26,368 bases of DNA, taken from NCBI GenBank assembly GCA_036339395.1, contig JAYZBD010000071.1:1-26368 (forward strand), read 5' to 3'. The position numbers and the translations under genes were made by a program. Origin of the DNA: SP202 sp036339395 (GTDB taxonomy: Bacteria > Planctomycetota > Phycisphaerae > Phycisphaerales > SM1A02). Below are positions 16,194 to 24,457 of this stretch, in pieces (the stretch's first letter is position 1; the number at the start of each line of letters is the position of its first letter). Under the pieces are notes generated by a model, which worked only from the letters and a program-made list of their open reading frames with translations, had not been told where the DNA came from and did no database searches.

Positions 16194-17172
16194 CGGGTTT
16201 CCGCGTTTCAGGCGTTTTCACTGCAGCCGTATCGGGAACAGGTTGCAGGGTGAGTATGCCGGATCCAGGTGGTGGAGTTCGATGGTCGACGACCAGGGCA
16301 CCCAGGAGGATCGGCAGGTACAGGAGGCTTGCCAGGAAGACTTTCCGAGCCGAGGTCCGGGTCGGACGTCGAAAGAAGGCGAACGCCATGAACAGGAACC
16401 CGATACCCAGCACCAGTGAGACGACTGCATAGAGGATGCCGGCCATCCCGACCATCGTGGCAGTGAGGCTCAGGGGAACCAGCAGGAGTGTCGTGAGGAG
16501 CACGACTTCACAGGTGATCCGTTCGCCGCCACGGATTCCGGGCAGCATCTTGAACCCTGCCCGGGCGTAATCCTCCCGGTAGAGCCATGCAAGCGAGAGA
16601 AAGTGGGGCAGTTGCCAGACGAAGAGGAGTGCAGCGAGAATCCACGCACCCATGGAAAAGGAACCCCCTGCTGCAACCCACCCGATCATCGGGGGAATGG
16701 CACCTACAACACTCCCCACGAGCGTGTTCAGAGATGTACGGAGTTTCATCGGGGTATACAAGAGCACGTAGATCAGCATGGTCAGCAGGGCCAGCCCTGC
16801 TGCTGGAAGCGGCACGAAGGCAACGAGGAGACACAGGCCTGCATACCCCAGGAGCATTGAGAAGATCCAACCATGCTGGGGGCTGATCGCGCCTGTCGGC
16901 ATCGGGCGATTGCGAGTTCGTTCCATCAACGCATCGCGTCGAGCTTCGACCACCTGGTTCAGCCCACTTGCCGAGCAGGCACAGGCCATGGTTCCAGCAA
17001 GTGTCCAGAACAACTGGACCCAGTCAAGGGGTCCGACGCTTGCCGTGATGAAACCGACACCGGTCGTCACGACGACCAGCATGCTCAGCCGAATCTTCGT
17101 AAGGGTGGCATAGATCGACGGCAGGGTCTGCGTCGTTGCATCGGTCGAAGGTGTGGCGATGGGTTCTGCCAT
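16183..17172 (-). CDS. ctaB: Protoheme IX farnesyltransferase (heme O synthase)
   Basis: 329 residues with about eight or nine helices of the UbiA/CtaB superfamily. The prenyl-diphosphate site is seen as N72QVVEARRD80 followed by MERTRNRPMPTG, a variant of NxxxDxxxD with Glu in the first acidic position. The conserved YTPMKLRTSLNTLVG and YREDYARAGFKMLP segments are present. The enzyme farnesylates heme B to heme O, the substrate of CtaA. The ATG at 17172 is preceded by GGAAG; the frame is open 57 codons further upstream, but that part is proline/cysteine-rich and overlaps the ctaA start region, so it is excluded. Divergent from ctaA. Confidence 0.94.
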   Translation of the reverse strand: MAEPIATPSTDATTQTLPSIYATLTKIRLSMLVVVTTGVGFITASVGPLDWVQLFWTLAGTMACACSASGLNQVVEARRDALMERTRNRPMPTGAISPQHGWIFSMLLGYAGLCLLVAFVPLPAAGLALLTMLIYVLLYTPMKLRTSLNTLVGSVVGAIPPMIGWVAAGGSFSMGAWILAALLFVWQLPHFLSLAWLYREDYARAGFKMLPGIRGGERITCEVVLLTTLLLVPLSLTATMVGMAGILYAVVSLVLGIGFLFMAFAFFRRPTRTSARKVFLASLLYLPILLGALVVDHRTPPPGSGILTLQPVPDTAAVKTPETRKPDGS

Positions 17173-17297
17173 GGTCTTCCAGGGGCAGCAACTGCTGTAC
17201 GGGTCGGCAGGGATGCCGGCCCGCACACTGCCCAGATCGGGCAGTATACCGACTAGAATCCCCGGCTCTTCCCTTGTCATCACACCTGGAGGCGAGT
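17173..17297. promoter_or_regulatory. Divergent ctaB/ctaA promoter region with three short inverted repeats
   Basis: 125 bases between divergent genes of heme A synthesis. Three inverted repeats lie side by side: CAGCA-AC-TGCTG (17186-17197), CGGCA-GGGA-TGCCG (17205-17218) and CTGCCC-AGATC-GGGCAG (17228-17244). TATACC and TAGAAT follow at 17245-17259 and could be part of a rightward -10. The arrangement would allow one regulator to control both genes, but no known operator consensus was recognised. Confidence 0.45.
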
Positions 17298-18662
17298 GTG
17301 CAGGCTGCAATGCAAACCAGGAGGGATACGATCCCACGTGCACTTGCGGTGGGCTTTGCGACTACGACGCTCATGTGGCTCTGCTCGTACGCGGCCATCC
17401 TGCAGCCGGGTTCACTTGCCGGTGACCTGATCTTCATCTTCACCCTGGTCATTCTTGTTCTTGGCGGCGGCTTCGCCGCTGCGATCGACAGGGGATGTAC
17501 AGACGCAGGCCGTGCCATGCGTCGTGGGATCGAGGTCGGGTTGGTCTCGGCCGTAATCAACCTGCTCCTGGTCGGGAGCCTGCTCGGCAGCGGCATGGCG
17601 ATGCTGTGGTGTCTTGGACTCTTTGCCAGTTCCATGTTCCTCGGGGGCCTTGGTGGTCGGCTTGCCTGGATCGGTGGCTTCGGGCTGAATCGAAACATCG
17701 ACACCGTGAATTGGCCTGGCGGCTTTACCGCTGTCTGCGCCTGCCTGACATTCCTCATGCTGGTAAGCGGGGGAATCGTCACCGGGTTCGAAGCGGGCCT
17801 CGCCGTGCCCGACTGGCCCAACTCCTACGGTCACAACATGCTGCTCTACCCGTTGTCGGAGATGGTGGAAGATCTCCAGAGCGGCATCTTCTACGAGCAT
17901 GCCCATCGCTTGACCGGCATGTTCGTTGGACTGGCATCAATGACACTCTGCGCCGTCCTCTGGTTCTGTGATCACCGAAGGATCGTGGGGCTTGCAGGAT
18001 CACTCATCCCGCTGATGGTCATCGGGCAGGGTGTCCTTGGTGGCCTGCGCGTGACAGGTGTACTGACCTTGACCGAGGACCCGGCACTCCTGTCACCAAG
18101 CACGTTCCTTGGAGTCGTCCATGGCGTCTTCGGCCAGGTCGTCTTCGGAGGTCTGGTCTTCCTTGCAGCCATGACAAGTTGGACATGGATACATGGTCCT
18201 GCTTCCAAGGAGTCACCCGGTGCGCGTGCCGGTCGCATCCTGGCATGGGCTCTCCTGCTCCTGCTGCTGCTGCAACTTGTCATCGGTGCTGTCTATCGAC
18301 ACATGGCCATGGACCTTCAGCTCGAGGGCAGCCGGACCGGGCATATCCTGATGGGACATATCGCGCTGGCAGCCATCGTGATGCTCCTTGCCATCATCAA
18401 TGGAGTCAGGGGCATGTCGACCCCGGCAGGGAGACCGATCCTTCGCCGGATCGGGTTGGCCCTGCTCATCCTCGTCGTGCTCCAGGTCCTGCTTGGCATT
18501 GCCGCGACCATCATCGTGCTGGGTCGAGGCCCGGACGAGCCGATCCCGGGAATCGAGGTCGTGATCACAAGCGCACACCAGGCCAATGGCGGCCTCCTCC
18601 TTGCTGCGTCGGTGCTCATGGTCGCCTGGCAGTACCGCCTCGAGAAGCCTCAGGGCGACTGA
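17298..18662 (+). CDS. ctaA: Heme A synthase with N-terminal four-helix extension
   Basis: 454 residues, longer than the 300-350 usual for CtaA. Residues about 10-130 form roughly four extra helices (starting FATTTLMWLCSYAAILQPG). From about 140 the CtaA/Cox15 core follows: VSGGIVTGFEAGLAVPDWP, then the ExxHR heme motif in YEHAHRLTG (about 198-206), a second His in VVHGVFGQ, and the C-terminal half with GHIALAA and AHQANGG histidines. The enzyme oxidises heme O to heme A for the neighbouring oxidase. Translation is assigned to GTG 17298 with GGAGG five bases upstream, the clearest ribosome site in the window; ATG 17310 is the alternative. The 3' end overlaps the opposing esterase by 13 bases. 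Confidence 0.92.
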   Translation: MQAAMQTRRDTIPRALAVGFATTTLMWLCSYAAILQPGSLAGDLIFIFTLVILVLGGGFAAAIDRGCTDAGRAMRRGIEVGLVSAVINLLLVGSLLGSGMAMLWCLGLFASSMFLGGLGGRLAWIGGFGLNRNIDTVNWPGGFTAVCACLTFLMLVSGGIVTGFEAGLAVPDWPNSYGHNMLLYPLSEMVEDLQSGIFYEHAHRLTGMFVGLASMTLCAVLWFCDHRRIVGLAGSLIPLMVIGQGVLGGLRVTGVLTLTEDPALLSPSTFLGVVHGVFGQVVFGGLVFLAAMTSWTWIHGPASKESPGARAGRILAWALLLLLLLQLVIGAVYRHMAMDLQLEGSRTGHILMGHIALAAIVMLLAIINGVRGMSTPAGRPILRRIGLALLILVVLQVLLGIAATIIVLGRGPDEPIPGIEVVITSAHQANGGLLLAASVLMVAWQYRLEKPQGD

Positions 18663-20113
18663 TTGAACATGTTGATCATGTCGCGAGCCATTCGCCGTCG
18701 GCGTGGCTTGGTCATGAAGTTCGAATGGTCGGCACCCTCGACGAGTTCGACCTGTGCATCCGATCCGAGAGCCTTGAGCGTCTCCTGCAGTTTCCGCAGT
18801 GCACCATCCAGGTAGAAGGTGTCTTCACTGCCCCCGACGATGTGCAGTTTCCCTTCCAGGCGGGGGCCGATCTCATCCCATCGCTCCTGGACGAACAGGT
18901 TGATATCACACGCCTTCCAGGCCTCTGCGACCTCCGGATCGATGGCCCCAGTCTCGGGGTTGATCAGTCGCCGGGGCTTCCCGTCCTCTCCGACAGGACT
19001 GAAGGTCCAGTCGAAGGATCGAATCTGGCCTCCATCGCCCAAGGCTGCTTCCATTGACACGAACTGGTCGTACCAGATGCGTCGATTCGGCCCAAGGCGT
19101 GCAACGGCGCGACGCTGCCCCGACGTGTCCTTGAAGGCATTGGCTCCTTCCTCGTAGATGTTTATTTGCTGGAAGTCGCGGAAGTCAACCGGATCCGGAG
19201 CCGTCGACCAGGTCCCACCGAACACATCGGGCCAGTTCAACTGGAGCCAGAGGGACGCCCAGCCCCCGGATGAGTGCCCGGTCAGCAACCGACCCGAAGG
19301 CTCGGGCCTGAAGGGATACCTGTCTTCAAGGTATGGAATGAACTCCTCGACGAAGGCGTGGCTTCTTGGACCATTGCCTTCGGAATCGATGAATGCATGA
19401 TGTCCTGTCCTCGTTTCAGCATCCAGGTGGACGATGAAGGCTTCCTTGGAAATTCCTGTTGATCCCCACATCCACATGGACATCGAGGCGCCCTGCAGGC
19501 TTCCGGGAAATCCCCCGATCACGTAGAGCACCGGCCACGTTCGATCCTCGTTGGGGTCATAGTCCTTTGGCGCTATGACACCAGCCCGGTGCATGATGCT
19601 CCGCCCCATGGCCTTGCTGAGCATCGGGCTTTCATGCTCCACCCACTCGAGACCTGTCACGTCCGGGAGTGCACGGCCTGGTTCCAGCGTGTCAGCCACG
19701 AGGCTCGTGTCTCCATTGAACTTCACTGGCATGGGCTGTGAATAGACCGTGCCGGCACCGGAACCGATGGAGCTGTTTTCTCCTCCTCGGAACACCGCCT
19801 GGGCGACCCAGTCCCGTCCGTTGAGTTCATCGATGGCAACGGGATGACCAGCCGACTGTTCGTCGAAGATGATGGGAGTTCCCGGTGTCCAGTCGACGAC
19901 ATCCACTCCGAAGAAGGGACTTGGGTTGAACCAGTCGGGGCCATGGCGGGGTTCACGCCTGGGTGAACTGCCGAGCATGACGTAGACACGCCCCGTGTAG
20001 GACTCGATCAAGCCCTCATTCGCATCGACGATGAAGCGGGTCTGGGGTTGTTCGATGCCGGACGCAGGCGCAGCCAGCAGCAGGAGGCCTGCAAGTGCGA
20101 CACGATGCATCAT
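18650..20113 (-). CDS. Secreted esterase-D-type alpha/beta hydrolase
   Basis: 487 residues with a signal peptide (MMHRVALAGLLLLAAPASG). Residues about 20-170 have beta-rich character. A putative esterase (PF00756-like) domain follows with WPVLYVIGGFPGS (about 193-205), the nucleophile elbow G279HSSG283 (Ser281), and a likely catalytic His in GADHSNF near the C-terminus. Family members hydrolyse acyl or feruloyl esters or S-formylglutathione; the exported location argues for a polymer or xenobiotic ester, but the substrate is unknown. The start overlaps the stop of the upstream cyclase-fold gene (ATGA), so the two are co-translated. Its 3' end overlaps ctaA on the other strand. Confidence 0.85.
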   Translation of the reverse strand: MMHRVALAGLLLLAAPASGIEQPQTRFIVDANEGLIESYTGRVYVMLGSSPRREPRHGPDWFNPSPFFGVDVVDWTPGTPIIFDEQSAGHPVAIDELNGRDWVAQAVFRGGENSSIGSGAGTVYSQPMPVKFNGDTSLVADTLEPGRALPDVTGLEWVEHESPMLSKAMGRSIMHRAGVIAPKDYDPNEDRTWPVLYVIGGFPGSLQGASMSMWMWGSTGISKEAFIVHLDAETRTGHHAFIDSEGNGPRSHAFVEEFIPYLEDRYPFRPEPSGRLLTGHSSGGWASLWLQLNWPDVFGGTWSTAPDPVDFRDFQQINIYEEGANAFKDTSGQRRAVARLGPNRRIWYDQFVSMEAALGDGGQIRSFDWTFSPVGEDGKPRRLINPETGAIDPEVAEAWKACDINLFVQERWDEIGPRLEGKLHIVGGSEDTFYLDGALRKLQETLKALGSDAQVELVEGADHSNFMTKPRRRRMARDMINMFNQSP

Positions 20114-21483
20114 GGCTCGGATGTTCGTCGGGCACGAGCAAGGGGGGCAGGTTTGAGTATTTCTTCGAGCGCAAGCACCGAGTAGACAGTGACCAGTTCA
20201 TCATGCCCTTCCATCCATCGCTCTTCGCCGTTCACCCATGAGCCGTCATCCCGCTGTCGTGACACGATGGCATCAACCAGTTCCTGCCGCCAGTCATGGT
20301 CGACGCCCTCGGTATCGGTGATGATCGGTTGCTGTGCCGCTCGAAGCGCCCGGGCCATGGCAAGGTAGTAGTAGTAGAGCCCCTGCTGGCCGACACCGGG
20401 ATTGGAATCGAAGGTGTAGTTCGTTCGGAGCCAGTTGTAGGCGGCCTGGACCCGGGGGTCATCAGCCGTGAGGCCCGCGTGAATCAGGCTCTTGAAGCCT
20501 GCGTAGGTCATGGAGCCGTAACTGCGAAGGCTGCGAGGACTGCCTGCCTGCAGGAGTTCACCGTGCCGACCTTCACCGGCGTACTCGGAAGCCATTGATT
20601 CCCCGCCGTTGGCGGGTGTGTAGACGAAGCCACCATCATTCGCTGCCCAGGCAGCATCATTCACCGACTCGAGGTTCTGGGTGCGGGAAAGAAAGACAAC
20701 GGCTTTCTGGAAGGCAGGGTCATCAGGACTCATGCCGGAATCGTGCATGGCCTGGAGCATGGCCTGGGTATTGGACAGATCCGGTCGTCCTCGTGATCCA
20801 TACCCGGCGCCGCCGAACCAGTCCGCTCGAGTGCCGATGCCTTCTTCCTGGTCCCATTGATGTTCGGCAAGCGAAGCAACTCCTTCCTGGATCGCGTCAC
20901 GGAATCGATCGTCATCCAGGCTGGCAATGCCGCTGACCATCGCTGCGGAAACATAGTTGGACAAGGCCCCCGCATCGATGGTTCCATCCTCGGCCCGTGT
21001 CGAGAGGAGCGCCGTGACTGCTGTTTGCATGTTGGCGTCCTGGTCCAGTTCATGTCCGCGCTGGGCGAATGCCTGGACCGCCATGGATGTTGTTGCCAGG
21101 GCAACTGGTGATGTGTTCTCCGGTTGATCGGTGGGAGTTGCATCAAGGCCCCGCATCCAGGTTCCATCTTCGCCTTGGCGGCGGCGAAGATGTTCAAGTC
21201 CACGATCAATGGCATGCATGGCCTTGACCCAACTGTCTTCGGAGAGGGCTGCCTCATCCGCTGAATCGGCAATCCTGAAACTCGGTGGCATGGGCTGCAC
21301 GATGGCATCGGGCAGTGGTGGGAGGTCTCCCTCGGTGATTGGCTGCGGGTCGATGCGTGGGTCAAGCGGACCCACGGGCTCGACGAGCCATGGCCGCGTG
21401 CCGGGCTTCTCGCTGCTCTCAGGTGCTGCTGCAATCAGCAGGCAGAGCCCGAGGCAGAAAATGAGAGATGAAATCCTGTCCAT
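20110..21483 (-). CDS. Secreted alpha-toroid protein with prenyltransferase/squalene-oxidase repeats
   Basis: 457 residues starting with a signal peptide (LIFCLGLCLLIAAA) and a proline-rich linker to about residue 80. The rest is alpha-helical repeats of the terpenoid-cyclase/prenyltransferase fold, shown by QW-type motifs: LEHLRRRQGEDGTW (96-109), IVSRQRDDGSW near the C-terminus, and NDGGFVYTP mid-protein. No DxDD or related cyclase acid motif is seen, and the protein is exported, so it is probably not a squalene-hopene cyclase. Exported proteins of this fold are frequent in Planctomycetes with unknown function. It is coupled to the esterase downstream. The start lies only 33 bases from the divergent lactonase-like gene. 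Confidence 0.8.
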   Translation of the reverse strand: MDRISSLIFCLGLCLLIAAAPESSEKPGTRPWLVEPVGPLDPRIDPQPITEGDLPPLPDAIVQPMPPSFRIADSADEAALSEDSWVKAMHAIDRGLEHLRRRQGEDGTWMRGLDATPTDQPENTSPVALATTSMAVQAFAQRGHELDQDANMQTAVTALLSTRAEDGTIDAGALSNYVSAAMVSGIASLDDDRFRDAIQEGVASLAEHQWDQEEGIGTRADWFGGAGYGSRGRPDLSNTQAMLQAMHDSGMSPDDPAFQKAVVFLSRTQNLESVNDAAWAANDGGFVYTPANGGESMASEYAGEGRHGELLQAGSPRSLRSYGSMTYAGFKSLIHAGLTADDPRVQAAYNWLRTNYTFDSNPGVGQQGLYYYYLAMARALRAAQQPIITDTEGVDHDWRQELVDAIVSRQRDDGSWVNGEERWMEGHDELVTVYSVLALEEILKPAPLARARRTSEP

Positions 21484-21516
21484 GGCATAATCCTACCTTC
21501 TGGGGGAGAATCATTG

Positions 21517-22215
21517 ATGCTCCGCGGCGGGAAAGAGGACAGTGCCATGACAACGAATGAGCCCTATGACATCGAAGAACCGGCCATGTCCGCTTCGCCG
21601 GCCTTGCCGGGAGAGGTCGAAATTCGGGAGAATGCGGATGAACTCTTCGACTTGCTCGCAGCGGAACTGCTCATTGCCGCCGAGCAGCATGTTCACCTTG
21701 GCAACGAGTTCAACCTGGCAGTCTGCGGGAGCCGCAGCATCGAGCGATTCATAGAACGTCTCATGTACGACCCTGACATGAGGAGTTTCCCCTGGGAGAG
21801 AACGCATTGCTGGCTTCTTGATGACACGAATGCAGGTGTCCGATTCCAGCGGCTCTGCGATACGCTCATACCACATTCAGGCATCGGCGAAACCAACCTG
21901 CATGCAACGTCATCTGCAATGGAAGTTGCCGGTTTCGATTTTACGCTGCTTGACGTTGGCGCTGATGGCCGTATCGGTGGCCTCCTTCCGAAACCCAGTG
22001 GTGAAAACACGTGCGTGCCGGCAGCCACGATCAACCAGTCGACCTTCCTCGCACTTGTTGCGATGGGCAGTGAAGTACAGGAGATGCTCCACTCCCTGGC
22101 GGATTCCAGTGAAGAGACACTTCCAGTCCAGGGAATCCAATCCTGTTCCGGTGTGACGAAGTGGTACCTTTCACCGACGACACCCGAGGACGAGATGAAG
22201 CCCTGGTCGGGCTGA
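21517..22215 (+). CDS. 6-phosphogluconolactonase/SugarP isomerase-like protein, degenerate site
   Basis: 232 residues resembling the 6-phosphogluconolactonase/glucosamine-6-phosphate isomerase fold. NLAVCGSRSIERFIERL (about 66-82) aligns with the phosphate loop, HCWLLDDTNAGVRF with the DER-type segment, and FTLLDVGADGRIGGLLP (about 142-158) with the catalytic LLGxGxDGHTASLFP. The key His of DGH is Arg here and the following TAS is absent, and the first loop lacks the usual GGS, so classical lactonase activity is doubtful. It may be a divergent enzyme or a sensor. GGGGGAG eight bases before ATG 21517 supports this start; ATG 21547 with AGAGGA is also plausible. A weak CTGAG/CTCAG inverted repeat lies between its stop and the facing ABC-F gene. 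Confidence 0.7.
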   Translation: MLRGGKEDSAMTTNEPYDIEEPAMSASPALPGEVEIRENADELFDLLAAELLIAAEQHVHLGNEFNLAVCGSRSIERFIERLMYDPDMRSFPWERTHCWLLDDTNAGVRFQRLCDTLIPHSGIGETNLHATSSAMEVAGFDFTLLDVGADGRIGGLLPKPSGENTCVPAATINQSTFLALVAMGSEVQEMLHSLADSSEETLPVQGIQSCSGVTKWYLSPTTPEDEMKPWSG

Positions 22216-22228
22216 GTTCATTCCCCGC

Positions 22229-24058
22229 TCAGTTCTCTTCCATCCCCTTGTCGATCCTCTCGAGCATGGCCCAGCGAGCGTAGAGTTCCTTGACACGCAC
22301 CTGCGCGTCTGAAAGCGCCTTGTAGGTCTCTGTTGCCTGGACATGATTCGTGAGCAAGGCTGGATCTGCCGCCCGGGCTTCCAGGAGTTCGACCTGGGCT
22401 TCTGCATCCAGGATCACTTCTTCCATGGCCTCGTATTCCTTCTGCTCCTTCCAACTGAGTTTCCGTGGACCAGTTCGTGCCCGGGGCTGCGAGGTCTTCA
22501 CCTTCGCTGCGCCCGCATCCCGCTTTGCTGCAGTTGCGGCCTTTCGGCGCGCGGTATTCCATTGTTCATAGGTCTGGAAGGCCTTCGCTCCGCCCGAGTC
22601 GTCAAGCCCGATGTATTCAGTTGCAAGCCGATCAAGCATGAACCGGTCGTGGGTCACCAGGACGATTGCTCCTGGAAACTCGAGCAGAGCCTGCTCCAGC
22701 ACCTCCAGCGAGGGAATATCGAGATCATTCGTGGGTTCATCAAGCAGCAGCAGATCGGCCGGCTTGAGCATCAGGTTCGCGATCAGCACCCGGGCCTGTT
22801 CTCCTCCCGAGAGATTACTGACGAAGGTTGCCAGTTGCTCGGGCTCGAAGAGGAATCGCTTCGCCCACCCCGTGACATGGATCATCTTCCCGCGGTAGTC
22901 CACCATGTCGCCGACCGGGCACAGGGCCTCCTGCAGCGTCTGGGTCGGAACCAGGGTGCCGCGGTGCTGGCTGAAGGTGACGATGCGCAAATCTGGAGCC
23001 TGCTTGATGGTTCCGGAGTCCGGCTCCAGTTCTCCACTCATCAGGCGAAGCAGGGTCGTCTTTCCCGATCCATTGACACCGAGGAGTCCCAGTCGCTGCC
23101 CGGGTGTGAGCACGATCTCCAGTGATTCGAAGAGGAGCTTGTCACCCATCGACTTGGACACGCTGTGCAGGGCAAGGAGTTTCTTCGTCTTCCGCTCCGT
23201 GGCCTGGAACTCGATGTTCGTGGTCTTCGATGGGGCCTCGTTGCGTGTCTTCGTCTGCTTCAACTCCTCCCGTCGCATTGCAGCGGCTTCCACCTGCGTC
23301 TTGTTCCGGGTCTGTCGGCCCTGGATTCCCTGGCGCAGCCATGCGGTGTCACGTCGAACCTTGTTGGCAAGGGCCGACTCGGCTGCAACCTGTGCATCAA
23401 GGAAGGCATCCTTGCGGCGAAGGAATTCGGTGTAGTCGCCCTCTGCCTTGAAGGTACCACCGGGGTAGGCAGGGGAGAGTTCGATGATCCGGCTCGCCGT
23501 GTTCTCAAGAAACATGCGATCGTGGGTCACGAACAGCATGGCCATTGGAGCCTGTTGGACGAATCGCTCCAGCCACAGCACGCCTTCCAGGTCGAGGTGG
23601 TTCGTCGGCTCATCAAGCAGGAGCACGTCTGGATCCCGGGTCAGGGCGCATGCAAGGGTAAGTCGCTTGCACCACCCACCCGAGAGCGTGGCGACTGGTC
23701 GATGGAAGTTCTCGAACCCGAGCTTCGAAAGCGTGATGGAAGCACGTGTTTCAATGTCGATGCGATCGCTGTCGTTGGACTTCACATGGTCCATGACCGC
23801 TGACAGGGGAGTGGCATCGTCCTTGAACTGGTCATCCTGGCGCACATAGGCCACCTCCAGGCTGCGTCGCCGTGTAATTTCGCCTTCATCTTCATGCTCC
23901 AGGCCTGCAAGGATCTTCAGCAGGGTCGACTTGCCGGCTCCATTTGGACCAATGAGTCCAATACGGTCTCCTTCTTCGACGTGGAGTGCCACATCCTCGA
24001 AGAGCAGGTTCGCCGGATAGGACTTTGACAGGTCTCGTGCGGAGAGAAGCGTGCTCAT
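22229..24058 (-). CDS. uup: ABC-F ATPase, Uup type
   Basis: 609 residues without membrane helices: two ATP-binding cassettes in tandem. Cassette 1 has Walker A GPNGAGKST (37-45), signature LSGGWCKR and Walker B LLLDEPTNHLD. Cassette 2 has Walker A GVNGSGKTT, signature LSGGEQAR and Walker B LLLDEPTNDLD. The charged linker between them (about 245-310) is the P-site-interaction region of ABC-F proteins. The C-terminal part (about 540-605) is a predicted coiled coil, as in E. coli Uup, where it binds branched DNA. ABC-F proteins act on ribosomes; Uup also affects transposon excision and recombination intermediates. Its ATG overlaps the ruvX stop (ATGA). Confidence 0.92.
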   Translation of the reverse strand: MSTLLSARDLSKSYPANLLFEDVALHVEEGDRIGLIGPNGAGKSTLLKILAGLEHEDEGEITRRRSLEVAYVRQDDQFKDDATPLSAVMDHVKSNDSDRIDIETRASITLSKLGFENFHRPVATLSGGWCKRLTLACALTRDPDVLLLDEPTNHLDLEGVLWLERFVQQAPMAMLFVTHDRMFLENTASRIIELSPAYPGGTFKAEGDYTEFLRRKDAFLDAQVAAESALANKVRRDTAWLRQGIQGRQTRNKTQVEAAAMRREELKQTKTRNEAPSKTTNIEFQATERKTKKLLALHSVSKSMGDKLLFESLEIVLTPGQRLGLLGVNGSGKTTLLRLMSGELEPDSGTIKQAPDLRIVTFSQHRGTLVPTQTLQEALCPVGDMVDYRGKMIHVTGWAKRFLFEPEQLATFVSNLSGGEQARVLIANLMLKPADLLLLDEPTNDLDIPSLEVLEQALLEFPGAIVLVTHDRFMLDRLATEYIGLDDSGGAKAFQTYEQWNTARRKAATAAKRDAGAAKVKTSQPRARTGPRKLSWKEQKEYEAMEEVILDAEAQVELLEARAADPALLTNHVQATETYKALSDAQVRVKELYARWAMLERIDKGMEEN

Positions 24059-24456
24059 GATCGGCCGCCGAGGTACTCCTCGAGGATGATCGCCGCGGCG
24101 ATGGCGTCGTCGCGTCGACCACGAAGCGGTCCGGTCTCGGCCAACTTCCGTCTCGCGGCATCCGAGGTCAGCCGTTCATCCTGCACGTGTACGGGAAGCG
24201 TCGTATGTGCTGCAATACGTTCGGCAAGAGTACGGGTTTCCTCGGCCGGTTTCCCTTCGGTGCCATCCATGTTCAGAGGCAGGCCGACGACGATTGCATC
24301 GGGACCATGCTCCTCGATCTGGGTCGTGACAGCGGCGAGCAACGCAGCTTCATCGGGAGTATCAACGACGGCGACCGGCATGGCGCTGCCCGTTTCGTCG
24401 TCACCGACAGCGATGCCGGTTCGCTTCGTTCCAAGATCCAGGGCGAGGTAGCGCAC
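24055..24456 (-). CDS. ruvX: RuvX/YqgF family RNase H-fold nuclease
   Basis: 133 residues, close to the family's usual length. The RNase H-fold motifs are present: LALDLGTKRTGIAVGD (Asp7), IVVGLPLNMDGTEG, QDERLTS (acidic catalytic position) and DDAIAAAIILEEYL near the end. The protein processes the 5' end of 16S rRNA in E. coli and is also described as a putative Holliday junction resolvase. GTG 24456 is chosen: it begins exactly at the conserved core, one base after the manC stop, with GAGGAGGA about 10 bases upstream. A longer frame from 24483 would cover that ribosome site and overlap manC. Confidence 0.92.
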   Translation of the reverse strand: MRYLALDLGTKRTGIAVGDDETGSAMPVAVVDTPDEAALLAAVTTQIEEHGPDAIVVGLPLNMDGTEGKPAEETRTLAERIAAHTTLPVHVQDERLTSDAARRKLAETGPLRGRRDDAIAAAIILEEYLGGRS

Positions 24457-24457
24457 G

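Noticed and set aside
15510..16253. Plus-strand open frame of 247 codons over the DUF3179 gene
   Set aside because: The minus-strand DUF3179 protein has a clear membrane anchor and family motifs; the plus frame has neither.
22343..23125. Plus-strand open frames across the ABC-F gene (also 23165-23803)
   Set aside because: Both are complements of conserved ATPase motifs on the minus strand and lack protein-like features.
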